A stretch of DNA of 43,565 nucleotides, taken from the NCBI GenBank assembly GCA_934655875.1, contig CAKUHB010000022.1, positions 1-43,565 of the forward strand, written 5' to 3'. Source of the stretch: an uncultured Oscillospiraceae bacterium. Its GTDB lineage: Bacteria; Bacillota; Clostridia; Oscillospirales; Oscillospiraceae. The notes under the pieces were generated by a model. The model worked only from the letters and a program-made list of their open reading frames with translations, ran no database searches and was not told where the DNA came from. This document shows positions 31,207 to 39,876 of the stretch, one piece after another. Position numbers and translations under genes: made by a program. Numbering within the stretch: position 1 is the first letter of the stretch; each line of letters opens with the position of its first letter.

Positions 31207-31679
31207 TGTTTTTCCTCCTTGCTTTCCAGCATGACCTTTGCAATGATTTTCTTAACGTGGGACGGGCCGCGCAGCTGGCAGCCCGGGCAGTGCGCGTCCT
31301 CCGGCAGCAGCACTGCAAACATGCCGGGCCGGAACACCAGCCGCGAAGCGTCCTCATCCACCGCGGCCAGCAGCGCGTCCTGCTCCGGGTCGTACTCGTT
31401 TGTCATATGACCGAGTCTTCCTGTGGGCTTGAAATAAAGCGCTTCCTCGCCCTCCAGCATCAGCATTACGTCTGCGTATTTTCGGTGCGCTTCCATCAGC
31501 CCCTGTTCGGCCGGCTCTGTTTCATATTCTGTATGGATGAGGAAGAGCCGTTCACCGTCAATTTCATGCTTTCCTGGCACAAAATCCGCAGGGGTATAGC
31601 TGCGCAGCAGCTGCAATGCCTTTGTGATCCCTTCCGCGCAGAAATATCTGCCTGCATGTTCAATCGTGTCAGCAATCAT
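31203..31679 (-). CDS. YhcH/YjgK/YiaL (NanQ-like) family protein
   Basis: 158 residues, cupin-like beta barrel of the YhcH family (old DUF386). Family segments: a helical start, ADVMLMLEGEEALYF with the characteristic E/D-x-H-x-x-Y-x-D-x-x-x-x-x-x-G-x-E pattern (EAHRKYADVMLMLEGEE), and RPGMFAVLLPEDAHCPGC with the conserved His. In E. coli NanQ works with sialic acid breakdown, possibly as an anomerase, and relatives sit in nan and other uronate/keto-sugar operons. It is the best single pointer to a sialic-acid-like substrate here. The ATG at 31679 overlaps the upstream gene by 4 bp. Confidence 0.85.
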   Translation of the reverse strand: MIADTIEHAGRYFCAEGITKALQLLRSYTPADFVPGKHEIDGERLFLIHTEYETEPAEQGLMEAHRKYADVMLMLEGEEALYFKPTGRLGHMTNEYDPEQDALLAAVDEDASRLVFRPGMFAVLLPEDAHCPGCQLRGPSHVKKIIAKVMLESKEEKQ

Positions 31680-32113
31680 GGGTTCTCTTCCTTTCTGATG
31701 TGCCACTCGCACGTTCCGGTTCCTGTCTTCTGCACCATCAGTGCATATCCAGCTTCGCGCAGGATGCCGGTATTGAGCCGGATACAGCAGTCGCAGAAGC
31801 GCTCTGTGATCTGGCGGGCCGGATGTGCAGACGGCGGTGCGTTGAAATACGCCGGACAGCGCACCTGCATCTGAAGACTCTCTCCGTCACACACACTGCG
31901 GACTGTATTCTCATCACCGTCCAGACGGAAGTTTTTTTCATACCGCGCCCGGATCACATCCAGACCGCCCTCCCGGTACTGCGCACTGATGTCGCAGTTC
32001 GGCACCTTCGCGATGTAGTCCAAATACCGTTCAAGCTCCTCACGGCCATAGGTCTTTTCCATGTAGTTGAAGATCGCGCTGTAATATCCGAACCATTCTC
32101 CGATTGCGCTCAT
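31676..32113 (-). CDS. Unknown protein, Cys-containing, paralogue of the next gene
   Basis: 145 residues, soluble. Helical first half (SAIFNYMEKTYGREELERYL), then FCDCCIRLNTGILREAGYAL and a terminal TGTCEWHIR. It shares layout with the 151-aa protein upstream: Y-S-A-x-F-x-Y-x-x-K-x-Y-G near the start, C-x-x-C in the middle, G-x-x-x-C near the end. The spacing of Cys residues recalls the L-2-amino-thiazoline-4-carboxylate hydrolase family, but this is only a resemblance. Overlaps both neighbours by ATGA, so it is produced in ratio with YhcH. Confidence 0.7.
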   Translation of the reverse strand: MSAIGEWFGYYSAIFNYMEKTYGREELERYLDYIAKVPNCDISAQYREGGLDVIRARYEKNFRLDGDENTVRSVCDGESLQMQVRCPAYFNAPPSAHPARQITERFCDCCIRLNTGILREAGYALMVQKTGTGTCEWHIRKEENP

Positions 32114-32565
32114 ACTGCATCCTCCCTTGCCCTGGCCCAAAACGTGCACTGCTTACTGTAGCCGGTCTCGCGCGGCTGCAATTCAAAATCCGCATCGTAT
32201 GTAAAGCCATGATCCTCCAGCGATTTATGATACAGCCAGTAGCAGTGCTCGCAGTAGTAGCGGTACGGCCGCTTGCCGCGCTCCTCCAGCTCTCCGACAG
32301 ACGGGCAACCCGTCAAATGCTCGGTATAAAGGCCGTTCTCGTCGATCCATGCGCCGCCCTCTACGTTTTCCCGGGAGCAGGTACCGGTATCCCCATAAAA
32401 ATACCGGAGATACCCTTCCAACCCGCCCTCGGCGACCATGTTGTAAAGCTCTGTGTTCGTCTCGCCTAAGTACTCCCAGAGCGCAACGACCGCGGCCTTC
32501 CCATAGCGCTTGTGCAGATATTCAAACGTCGCACTGTAGTTCACAATAAAATCCTGAACTGTCAT
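32110..32565 (-). CDS. Unknown protein, Cys-containing, paralogue of the previous gene
   Basis: 151 residues from the ATG at 32565 (AGGAGG upstream). NYSATFEYLHKRYGKAAVVA, then a C-S-R segment, YYCEHCYWLYHKSLEDHGFT and YSKQCTFWAR. Same arrangement as its partner downstream, with which it overlaps by ATGA. The pair may form a heterodimer. No function recognised; a hydrolase related to the amino-thiazoline carboxylate hydrolases is a weak possibility. Confidence 0.7.
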   Translation of the reverse strand: MTVQDFIVNYSATFEYLHKRYGKAAVVALWEYLGETNTELYNMVAEGGLEGYLRYFYGDTGTCSRENVEGGAWIDENGLYTEHLTGCPSVGELEERGKRPYRYYCEHCYWLYHKSLEDHGFTYDADFELQPRETGYSKQCTFWARAREDAV

Positions 32566-32603
32566 GCTGCGATTCCTCCTGTCCGTTTTACCGCTTTTTC
32601 TTT

Positions 32604-33539
32604 TTACGTGTGGTTGAACCACACTCCGGGATTGATGACCCGAGGGTCGATTCCTGTAAACGTCTTATGTAGGCGCTGCATCTGCGTTTGTGAAAGATGA
32701 ACCGTCTGATCAATTAGCCGTCCATTTGCTTCAAGCTGCTCTAGTCGCTGGCAGCCCAGAACAACAGAACTGATTCCTGGAACAGAAAGGGCGAAAGACA
32801 AGGCCAAAACGTCAGGCGACAAACCAAATTCCTCACAGATTTGCAGGTATTCTTTGAGGTACGGTGCACAGAATTCCATGTGCGGATCTAACTCGTCTGG
32901 CTTCATAAAGACCAATCCCTGCAAGTAAACGCTCCTGGCAAACACAATTTTTCCCGACCGCTCCAGCGCAGATACCCCTCCGTTTTCAATTTGTCCCCAG
33001 TCGAACACATTCAGAGGAATCTGCACGGCATCAAATCCGGACGCTGCCAGAACGTTGTAATTATGTCTGGAATACGCGGAAAGAGCGCTGTACCGGATCA
33101 GGCCAGTTCGTTTCATTTCCGTGAAAGTTTCCTCCAGAACATCTGTGTCTTGTTCATAGTCCTCGAAATCATGCACCATCAGCATATCAATGCAGGAAAC
33201 GCTCAGATTTTTTCTGCATGCTTCTGCCTGACGTAGGATATCCGACTTCAACACCGCTGGGCTGCTGTGATCGAACGGGCCGATTTTGGTTACGACCATC
33301 GGCCGTTCGTCTGACGGCTTTGTCTGCAGCCACTGTCCAATCAGCTGCTCGGAGTCACCATAGTCGTTTGCTGTGTCAAATGTGTTGACGCCCAGTTCCA
33401 CAGCACGGTTCAGGATTCGGAATGCTTCAGATTTTGACGGCTTCGTTGCAAATTCACCGAGCCCATAATTCATCCCAAGCTGAACTGTTCCCAGTGAAAA
33501 TTTCGAAATGCACATCCCGTCTTTTTTTACATATTGCAA
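32604..33539 (-). CDS. Aldo/keto reductase
   Basis: 311 residues, (beta/alpha)8 AKR. SLGTVQLGMNYGL at the start; VNTFDTANDYGDSEQLIGQW gives the catalytic Asp and Tyr; VVTKIG the Lys; MLMVHDFED the His; VLGCQRLEQLEAN the NADPH loop. The full Asp-Tyr-Lys-His tetrad is present. It reduces or oxidises a sugar or aldehyde. The start is TTG at 33539 with GGAGG 8 nt upstream. It lies between the SDR gene and the two small unknown genes. Its DNA and that of the SDR gene are visibly less GC-rich than the transporter and Nag genes. Confidence 0.88.
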   Translation of the reverse strand: MQYVKKDGMCISKFSLGTVQLGMNYGLGEFATKPSKSEAFRILNRAVELGVNTFDTANDYGDSEQLIGQWLQTKPSDERPMVVTKIGPFDHSSPAVLKSDILRQAEACRKNLSVSCIDMLMVHDFEDYEQDTDVLEETFTEMKRTGLIRYSALSAYSRHNYNVLAASGFDAVQIPLNVFDWGQIENGGVSALERSGKIVFARSVYLQGLVFMKPDELDPHMEFCAPYLKEYLQICEEFGLSPDVLALSFALSVPGISSVVLGCQRLEQLEANGRLIDQTVHLSQTQMQRLHKTFTGIDPRVINPGVWFNHT

Positions 33540-33552
33540 TGAAGTCTCCTCC

Positions 33553-34350
33553 TTACCAGATCGTCCAACCGCCGTCCATTACAATTGTTGCACCTGTAAC
33601 ATAGTTTGACGCCTCAGAAGCCAGAAAAACAATTGGCCCTTTGATGTCATCTTCGTTTGCCCAGCAGCCAAGCGGACAGTTTTCTATATAAGTCTTCATG
33701 AATGTACGGCCATCCTCGTTTTCGGCCATTCCGGGATTAAACCCGCCGGGCGCAATGCAGTTGACACGAATGTGGTACTTGCCATAGCAACCTGCCATAT
33801 ACTTTGTTAAACCGACAAGCGCCCATTTTTCTGTCGTATAGTTCACTTCGTTTTCCATAGATTCCGGATAAAATGGGAAATGTGGGCAATCCAGCCCACG
33901 CATGGAGCTGATATTGATGATACTGCCGCTCTTGGCCTGTACCATGTGGCGAAGAACCGCCTGCGATAAAAGGATCTGCCCATTTAAATTTGTACTGGCA
34001 GATGCCTGTAGGGCCTCTCGTGTTGCCTTTTCCAGTGGTCGCAGGTTGCGGCGATCCACCGCATTGTTTACAAGAATATCGATTTTCCCGTATTCCCGGA
34101 TAACAGTTTCCACCAGTACACGGATAGATGCATCGTCATTCAGGTCAAGCGGTAACCCCTTTGCGCTATAGCCCTGTGAACGCAGCTCTGCAGCATATTC
34201 CTCACATTTTCCTCTGTTTCTGGACGCAATGATAACTGTTGCGCCCATTTCGCACAAACCAGCCGAAATGGAAGCGCCATATAGGCCTCTTCCGCCCGTT
34301 ACGATTGCTACTTTTCCATTCAGCTGGAATAGTTCATTTGCGTGTTTCAT
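33553..34350 (-). CDS. Short-chain dehydrogenase/reductase
   Basis: 265 residues, classical SDR length. VAIVTGGRGLYGASI is the TGxxxGxG cofactor loop, LVNNAVD the N-N-A-G-like strand, INISSMRG the catalytic Ser, and YTTEK (Y-x-x-x-K) the catalytic pair; VNCIAPGGF follows. It should oxidise or reduce an alcohol/ketone on the sugar with NAD(P). No start problem; it begins with MKHANELFQLNG. With the reductase next door it forms an oxidation/reduction pair not found in the standard Nan pathway. Confidence 0.9.
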   Translation of the reverse strand: MKHANELFQLNGKVAIVTGGRGLYGASISAGLCEMGATVIIASRNRGKCEEYAAELRSQGYSAKGLPLDLNDDASIRVLVETVIREYGKIDILVNNAVDRRNLRPLEKATREALQASASTNLNGQILLSQAVLRHMVQAKSGSIINISSMRGLDCPHFPFYPESMENEVNYTTEKWALVGLTKYMAGCYGKYHIRVNCIAPGGFNPGMAENEDGRTFMKTYIENCPLGCWANEDDIKGPIVFLASEASNYVTGATIVMDGGWTIW

Positions 34351-34371
34351 AGCGGTTTTCCTCTGTTTCCA

Positions 34372-35253
34372 TCATAGCCCAAGCTCTCCAATGCGGATCA
34401 GTTCCGCGCGGATTCGTTCGTTGGTTTCATTGGATACGGGCGTGATCCAATCAGGTGCATGCAGCCCCGCAAAGCCCAGCAGGTTCATAGCTGCACTGAA
34501 TGCAGGCCACAGATCGCAGGTGCAGAAGAAGTCTCGCAGCGTGATGATATTGTCCAGATATCTTGCCGCTGCTTCCCGATCTCCGGCATCCAGCGCACGA
34601 ATCAGCTTGCCGGTATTGACCGGTGTGCAAGGAAGCATGCCATCGAGAATACAGCCGATGTCCCACGGATAAGCGATGTCAAATGCATCAAGGCCGGAAT
34701 AGAAAATTTTAAAATCGTTGAAGAGCGGATTCAGACGCAGTTTGCGCAGCATATAGAGATCTGCGGATTTGATGCCGATGAGATTCGGAACCTGCTCATG
34801 CAGGGTGCAGACCATCTCGTAGGTGATCTTGTGGTTTGTTACACCGGGCAGGTCATAGAGGATCACGCCATGCTTTGTCGCCGCAGCGACCGCCTTAAAA
34901 TAGGTGATGCACTGCGCGTCGGAATCGACCTCATAATACGGCGTGGTAAACACAAACGCCGTCAGGTCCAGGCCTTCCATGGACGCGATCCGCGCCTTTG
35001 CGCGGGAAATAGAGTTATCCATACAGCCGACATAGACCGGCACGCGGCCGTTCACCGCTTCCACGGCTACTTTGGCTGTTTCCGCGCAGACCTCATTGCG
35101 CAAAAACGCCTGTTGTCCCATGGAACCCATGCTGAGGATCGCCGCCGCACCCTGCGCAATCATGGTCTCGATCTGTTTTTTGTAGCTGTCCACAACAAGG
35201 TTGCCGTTTTCATCGATCGGGGTGCCAAGCGCCGGAACAAAACCTGTTTTCAT
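34372..35253 (-). CDS. DapA/N-acetylneuraminate lyase-family aldolase
   Basis: 293 residues, TIM-barrel class I aldolase of the DHDPS/NAL family. LGTPIDENGNLV, AAAILSMGSMGQQAFL (the G-x-x-G-E loop, here GSMGQ), ILYDLPGVTN with the catalytic Tyr, and LIGIKSADLY with the Schiff-base Lys. The substitution GSMGQQ for GTTGE argues against dihydrodipicolinate synthase, as does the operon. It likely splits or joins pyruvate with a sugar aldehyde, such as sialic acid to N-acetylmannosamine plus pyruvate, but members also act on other 2-keto sugar acids. Confidence 0.85.
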   Translation of the reverse strand: MKTGFVPALGTPIDENGNLVVDSYKKQIETMIAQGAAAILSMGSMGQQAFLRNEVCAETAKVAVEAVNGRVPVYVGCMDNSISRAKARIASMEGLDLTAFVFTTPYYEVDSDAQCITYFKAVAAATKHGVILYDLPGVTNHKITYEMVCTLHEQVPNLIGIKSADLYMLRKLRLNPLFNDFKIFYSGLDAFDIAYPWDIGCILDGMLPCTPVNTGKLIRALDAGDREAAARYLDNIITLRDFFCTCDLWPAFSAAMNLLGFAGLHAPDWITPVSNETNERIRAELIRIGELGL

Positions 35254-35274
35254 GTTGATTCTCCTATCGTTTTG

Positions 35275-35889
35275 TTAGAGTATTGTCTTGATTCTTTTTG
35301 CAATTTCCACACCAAGAAGCCTGTGATTATCTGCATCCATGTGGTAGCCATCAGCGGTAGATGCCTGCGCAAATTTTGCTGCATCCATCCACGGCATACC
35401 AAAGCGCCGCGCAACACGCTGTGTAGACTGGCTCAGAAGGCAGGACTGTTCATACTGTGGCATCTGTGGTGTCGTGCGGATCGGGGAAATCAGCAGCAGG
35501 CGTGGATTGTCGGAGAACACGTCTGATGTTCCCGGAAAGACACGCTGCGCTGACAGTATCTGTTCGGTCAGCACGCACAACCCGTTTTCATAGCCATTTG
35601 CATCTGTATAATTCAGATCGTTGGTTCCAAGCATAACTATGACTAAATCCAGCGGCTTACTTCGATATAGGGCATATCCGATCCCTGCAAGACCGTTCCT
35701 GCATGGATTTTCCGGATCATTCCAGACTGTGCTTCGACCGTTGATCCCATCCTCATGGATCCGATAGCCGTCTCCGAGCTGCTTTGCCATGATGCCTGTC
35801 CACCGGACAGCTTCCGGATAGCGTGCATATACGCCCGGAATACAGCCCCATGTATTGGAGTCTCCATAACATAAAATCCGTTTCATCAC
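35275..35889 (-). CDS. SGNH/GDSL hydrolase (esterase)
   Basis: 204 residues, no signal peptide. ILCYGDSNTWG has the nucleophile Ser (block I), DGINGRSTVW the block II/III region, VIVMLGTNDLNY the Asn of GTND, and DGYHMDADNH the Asp-x-x-His. All four SGNH blocks are present. The pattern is closest to the arylesterase/acetyltransferase group. In this operon it probably removes O-acetyl or other ester groups from the imported sugar. The start overlaps the oppF stop (GTG ATG or ATG two codons long; either is possible). Confidence 0.88.
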   Translation of the reverse strand: MMKRILCYGDSNTWGCIPGVYARYPEAVRWTGIMAKQLGDGYRIHEDGINGRSTVWNDPENPCRNGLAGIGYALYRSKPLDLVIVMLGTNDLNYTDANGYENGLCVLTEQILSAQRVFPGTSDVFSDNPRLLLISPIRTTPQMPQYEQSCLLSQSTQRVARRFGMPWMDAAKFAQASTADGYHMDADNHRLLGVEIAKRIKTIL

Positions 35890-36893
35890 ACATCACCATT
35901 TTGCTGATACAGGTGGCAGGCGACCATATGCTCTCCATCTCCGGCTGGCCGCAGCTGCGGCTCTGTATGCCGGCAGATCTCCATGCAGTGCTCGCAACGT
36001 GTATGGAACCGGCATCCGGCTGGCGGATTAAGGGGTGACGGAACGTCGCCGCCCAGCACCACGCGCTGCTTCTTCTGTCCATAGACCGGCGTCGGCACCG
36101 CGGACAGAAGCGCCCGTGTATAAGGATGCAGGCTGTTCTGATACAGCGCGCCCGCTTCCCCGATCTCAACGATCTTGCCGAGATACATAACGGCAATATG
36201 GTCGCTCATATACTGCACGACGCTCAGGTCATGCGCGATAAAAATGTAAGACAGTCCGAACTCGCGCTGCAATTTCTTCATCAGATTCAAAATCTGCGCC
36301 TGAATGGACACATCAAGTGCGGAGACCGGCTCATCGCAGACGATCAGATCCGGCTTGAGCGCAAGTGCCTTTGCGATGCAGATGCGCTGTCTCTGCCCGC
36401 CGGAAAATTCATGCGGATAGCGGTACATATAATCCGGCTGCAAGTTGACCGTCCGCAGCATCTCGGCCACGATCTCCTTCCGCTCCGCCTTGCCGCCAAA
36501 GCCGTGGATCCGCAGCGGCTCGTCAAACGCTTCGAGAATGTTGTGCATCGGATTGAGCGAAGCATAGGGATCCTGAAACACGATCTGCAGCTTCTGCCGC
36601 ATTTGGAAGCTGTCCTCCCGGGAAAGCTTCAGAATGTCCTGCATGCTGCCGTCCTTGTCAAAATACATGCTTCCGGACGTCGGCTCGTGCAGGCGGACGA
36701 CGCACTTGCCGAGCGTCGTCTTTCCGCAGCCGGACTCGCCGACGATCCCAAAGGTCTCGCCGCGCAGGACGCTGAACGACGCGTGATCGACGGCCTTTAC
36801 CGTCCGGTGCTGTCCGTTTTTCTTCTGCCGGGAGAGATATTCCTTGCACAAATCCTCCACCACAAGCAGCTTCTGTCTTTCTGCTTCCATCAT
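35886..36893 (-). CDS. Dpp/Opp-type ABC transporter ATP-binding protein (DppF-like)
   Basis: 335 residues. Walker A GIVGESGCGKTTLGK, signature HEFSGGQRQRICIAKALAL, Walker B LIVCDEPVSALD, and the C-terminal oligo_HPY extension NSLHPYTRALLSAVP with the four-Cys type segment CRFHTRCEHCMEIC found in Dpp/Opp ATPases. It powers uptake of the operon's substrate with the 36890-37894 ATPase. ATGA overlaps on both sides. Confidence 0.93.
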   Translation of the reverse strand: MMEAERQKLLVVEDLCKEYLSRQKKNGQHRTVKAVDHASFSVLRGETFGIVGESGCGKTTLGKCVVRLHEPTSGSMYFDKDGSMQDILKLSREDSFQMRQKLQIVFQDPYASLNPMHNILEAFDEPLRIHGFGGKAERKEIVAEMLRTVNLQPDYMYRYPHEFSGGQRQRICIAKALALKPDLIVCDEPVSALDVSIQAQILNLMKKLQREFGLSYIFIAHDLSVVQYMSDHIAVMYLGKIVEIGEAGALYQNSLHPYTRALLSAVPTPVYGQKKQRVVLGGDVPSPLNPPAGCRFHTRCEHCMEICRHTEPQLRPAGDGEHMVACHLYQQNGDV

Positions 36894-37894
36894 TTCCCCT
36901 CCTCATAGTGCAGGCAGCGGACTCTGTGCCCGTCCGGGTAGACCGTATCCTTCGGGAAGCGGTGGAAGCAGGCTTCTGTCGCGCGCTGACACCGGTTGGC
37001 AAATTCGCAGCCCGTAAAGACCGTCGCGGCGTCCGGCGTCGTTCCGGGGATCGATTCCAATTCGCCGGATTTGTCCATTCCCAGCACCGGAACGGAGCGC
37101 ATCAGCGCCTGCGTGTACGGATGCAGCGGATTGGTAAAGATCTGCTCCAGCGTGCCGTACTCCACGACGCGCCCCATGTACATGACCGCCACGTCGTCGC
37201 AGTTCTCCGCGACGATCCCCATGTTGTGCGTGATCAGGATGATGGACGTCCCGTGCTCCTTTTGCAGGCGCTTCATCAGCTCCAGGATCTGCGCCTGAAT
37301 GGTCACGTCCAGCGCGGTCGTCGGTTCGTCGGCAATCAGAATTTCCGGATTGCAGATCATTGCAATGGCAATCATCACGCGCTGCTTCATGCCGCCGGAA
37401 AACTGGTGCGGATATTCCTTGATCCGCGTCTCCGGATCCGGGATCCCCAGATCCCGCAGCATCTCTATGGCCCGCTGCATGGCTTCCTGCTTCGAGAGCT
37501 TTTCATGCTGGTTCAGGTTCTCCAGAATCTGACTCCCCACCGTATACACGGGATTGAGCGTCGACATGGGATCCTGAAAGATCATGGCGATCTCCTTGCC
37601 GCGGATCGCGCGCATCTGTTTGCCTGTCGGCTTGAGCTGGTCGAGCCGGACCGTCGTGCCGTCGGCGCGGATATACTCGATCTTTCCGCCGGCGATCCTG
37701 CCGGCCTTCGGCAGCAGCTGCAAGACGGAATGCGCCGTCACGCTCTTGCCGCAGCCGGATTCTCCGACTACACCGAGCGTCCGCCCGCGTCCAAGCGTAT
37801 AGCTGACGCCGTTGACGGCATGGACGATGCGTTTGCCGACTTTAAACTCAGTCTGCAGATTTTCGATCCGCAGAATATCGGTTGATTCTTTCAT
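36890..37894 (-). CDS. Dpp/Opp-type ABC transporter ATP-binding protein (DppD-like)
   Basis: 334 residues from the ATG at 37894 (AGGAGG upstream). Walker A GVVGESGCGKSVTAHS, signature HQFSGGMKQRVMIAIAM, Walker B LIADEPTTALD, and the oligo_HPY end NPLHPYTQALMRSVP with the Cys segment GCEFANRCQRATEAC. Partner of the second ATPase. In sialic-acid uptake, SatABCD-type transporters have the same Dpp build, which fits the rest of the operon. Confidence 0.93.
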   Translation of the reverse strand: MKESTDILRIENLQTEFKVGKRIVHAVNGVSYTLGRGRTLGVVGESGCGKSVTAHSVLQLLPKAGRIAGGKIEYIRADGTTVRLDQLKPTGKQMRAIRGKEIAMIFQDPMSTLNPVYTVGSQILENLNQHEKLSKQEAMQRAIEMLRDLGIPDPETRIKEYPHQFSGGMKQRVMIAIAMICNPEILIADEPTTALDVTIQAQILELMKRLQKEHGTSIILITHNMGIVAENCDDVAVMYMGRVVEYGTLEQIFTNPLHPYTQALMRSVPVLGMDKSGELESIPGTTPDAATVFTGCEFANRCQRATEACFHRFPKDTVYPDGHRVRCLHYEEGK

Positions 37895-37917
37895 GTTCGT
37901 TCCTCCTGCGCAGCGCG

Positions 37918-38781
37918 TCACTGAGCCGCATCAAAAACATCGCGCAATCCGTCGCCGAAGAAATTGATACTCAGCACAAACAGAGAGATCGCAACGCCCG
38001 GCGCGATCCAGAGCATCGGCATGGTCTGGATGATGTCCAGACGCTTTGCCGCGTTGATGATATTTCCCCACGTCGGGATATTGGACGGCACACCCATGCT
38101 GAGGAAGCTCAGTCCGGCTTCGGCCAGAATGTAGCTCGCCACAGACAGCGTCGCGTCCACGATGATCGGCCCAAGCGTATTGGGCATCAGATGATGGAAC
38201 ATGATCGACCATCCGCTGACGCCGTTTGCAATGCAGCTTTCAATAAACGGCTCCTCCCGCAGGGAGATGATCTTCGCGCGCACGATTCGATGCGTGCCCG
38301 ACCAGCCCGTCAGAATGAAGATCCAGATGATATTGGCGGTGCTCTGCCCCGCAAGACCGACGCACAGCAGCACCAGCAGCGTTCTCGGAAACGTCATGAA
38401 CAGCTCGGAGATATAAAGAAGAACCTTGTCGACTGCGCCGCCGTAATAGCCCGAAATGCAGCCGAGCACGACGCCGATCAGACTGGCGCCCGCAGCGCTG
38501 ACAAGCCCAATGAGGATCGAGACCCGTCCGCCGTACAGAAGCCTTGCCAGAATATCGCGGCCCATGCGGTCCGTGCCAAGCAGATGCTCGCGCGAAACGG
38601 GCAGCGCCTTCTGCGTCACGTCCATGAACGTCGGATCATACGGCGTCAGCAGCGGCGCAGCCAGCGATACCAGAATGATGAGCGTCATGAGCGTGCAGCC
38701 CGCGATTGCCATTTTGTTTGCGCAGAATTTCTGCAGGTTTCGTCTGGCCAGACTGGATTTATATGCAGTTTGTTTTTTCAT
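37918..38781 (-). CDS. Dpp/Opp-type ABC transporter permease (DppC-like)
   Basis: 287 residues, six membrane helices, with the N-terminal OppC segment (TPYDPTFMDV, HLLGTDRMGRDILARLLYGG) and the permease EAA-like loop. ATG at 38781 has GGTGGTG 6 nt upstream; a GTG at 38793 is a poorer option. Forms the membrane channel with the DppB-like protein. Confidence 0.92.
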   Translation of the reverse strand: MKKQTAYKSSLARRNLQKFCANKMAIAGCTLMTLIILVSLAAPLLTPYDPTFMDVTQKALPVSREHLLGTDRMGRDILARLLYGGRVSILIGLVSAAGASLIGVVLGCISGYYGGAVDKVLLYISELFMTFPRTLLVLLCVGLAGQSTANIIWIFILTGWSGTHRIVRAKIISLREEPFIESCIANGVSGWSIMFHHLMPNTLGPIIVDATLSVASYILAEAGLSFLSMGVPSNIPTWGNIINAAKRLDIIQTMPMLWIAPGVAISLFVLSINFFGDGLRDVFDAAQ

Positions 38782-38795
38782 TGTATTCACCACCG

Positions 38796-39755
38796 TCAGT
38801 TCAGGCGCACGCGCGGGTCGAGCGCAGCCGTCAGAATATCGACAAGACAGCTCGCCGCCAGCGTCACGGCTGCAATGACCATTGTCGAAAGCATAACTAC
38901 CGGCACATCACTGCCAGACAGCGCATCCAGCACCATCGCGCCCATGCCGGGATAATTGAAGACGCTTTCAATTACGACCGTACCACTGACCAGAATGGGC
39001 AGCCGGAACACCAGCAGCGTCATCACGGGGATCAGTGCATTGCGGAAGCCGTGCTTGAAATTGACCTTCCACTCAGGCAGGCCTTTGCTACGCGCCGTTT
39101 TGATATAATCCTTGTTCAGAACGTCCAGCATTGAGCCGCGCGTAAAGCGCATCAGCGTTGCGATCAGGGAGATGCCAAGACTGAACCCCGGCAGCACCAT
39201 ATATTTGAGCCGATCCCCAAAGGTATTGACGCCTGCTGTCATGCGGCCGCCCGTCGGGAACCACTTTAAATGCAAAGCAAACAGAAGAATGAACAAAATT
39301 CCGAAAAAGAACTCCGGAACGGAGATGCCAATGACGCCGATGGTCGTATTGGCATAGTCGAGCCAGCTGTTTTTATGTGTTGCGGCCAGATATCCGAACA
39401 GCAGGCCCAGGAAGTTTGCGACGATCAGCGCGAAGACTGCAAGCTCGATGGTCGCGGGCAGGCGTCCGGCCATCATCTTGCCGACATCAGAGCCTGTCAC
39501 CTGCGAATAGCCGAAATTGCCGCGAAGGATATTGCCGAGCCACGAAAGGTACTGCACAGGAAGCGGCCGGTTCAGGCCGAGACTCTCGCGCAGCGCTTCC
39601 AGCTGCTCCGCGCTCATGTTTTTATAGACATCCGGCGAGACCGATCTTGTGATCGGGTCGCCCGGCAGCAGCTGAAGCGCAAAAAAGATCACAAGCGAGA
39701 TGATCAGAAGCTTTGGGATCAGCTCCAGCAGGCGTTTGAGTATGTATTTGAGCAT
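38796..39755 (-). CDS. Dpp/Opp-type ABC transporter permease (DppB-like)
   Basis: 319 residues, six membrane helices, with the OppB start (LKYILKRLLELIPKLLIISL), LLPGDPITRSVSP, and the EAA loop TARSKGLPEWKVNFKHGFRN. Full length. Its start is 121 bp after the binding-protein stop; a strong hairpin lies in between, a common way to keep binding-protein mRNA in excess. Confidence 0.92.
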   Translation of the reverse strand: MLKYILKRLLELIPKLLIISLVIFFALQLLPGDPITRSVSPDVYKNMSAEQLEALRESLGLNRPLPVQYLSWLGNILRGNFGYSQVTGSDVGKMMAGRLPATIELAVFALIVANFLGLLFGYLAATHKNSWLDYANTTIGVIGISVPEFFFGILFILLFALHLKWFPTGGRMTAGVNTFGDRLKYMVLPGFSLGISLIATLMRFTRGSMLDVLNKDYIKTARSKGLPEWKVNFKHGFRNALIPVMTLLVFRLPILVSGTVVIESVFNYPGMGAMVLDALSGSDVPVVMLSTMVIAAVTLAASCLVDILTAALDPRVRLN

Positions 39756-39791
39756 AGTTACCTCGAATCTTTCAGGTTTGGCTTACAGGAA

Positions 39792-39829
39792 GGCGGGCGT
39801 ACTATGCCTGAAATCATAGTGCGCCCGCC
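39792..39829 (-). other. Intercistronic RNA hairpin after the binding-protein gene
   Basis: 15-bp stem (39792-39806 with 39815-39829) with a single mismatch and an 8-nt loop, no T-run on the minus strand. Placed between the binding-protein and permease genes, it should protect the upstream message or partly reduce read-through. Confidence 0.75.
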
Positions 39830-39876
39830 AGACTCATTGCAGGGCTGTCCGGCCAGAGCCGGGCTTGCTCAGAGAA

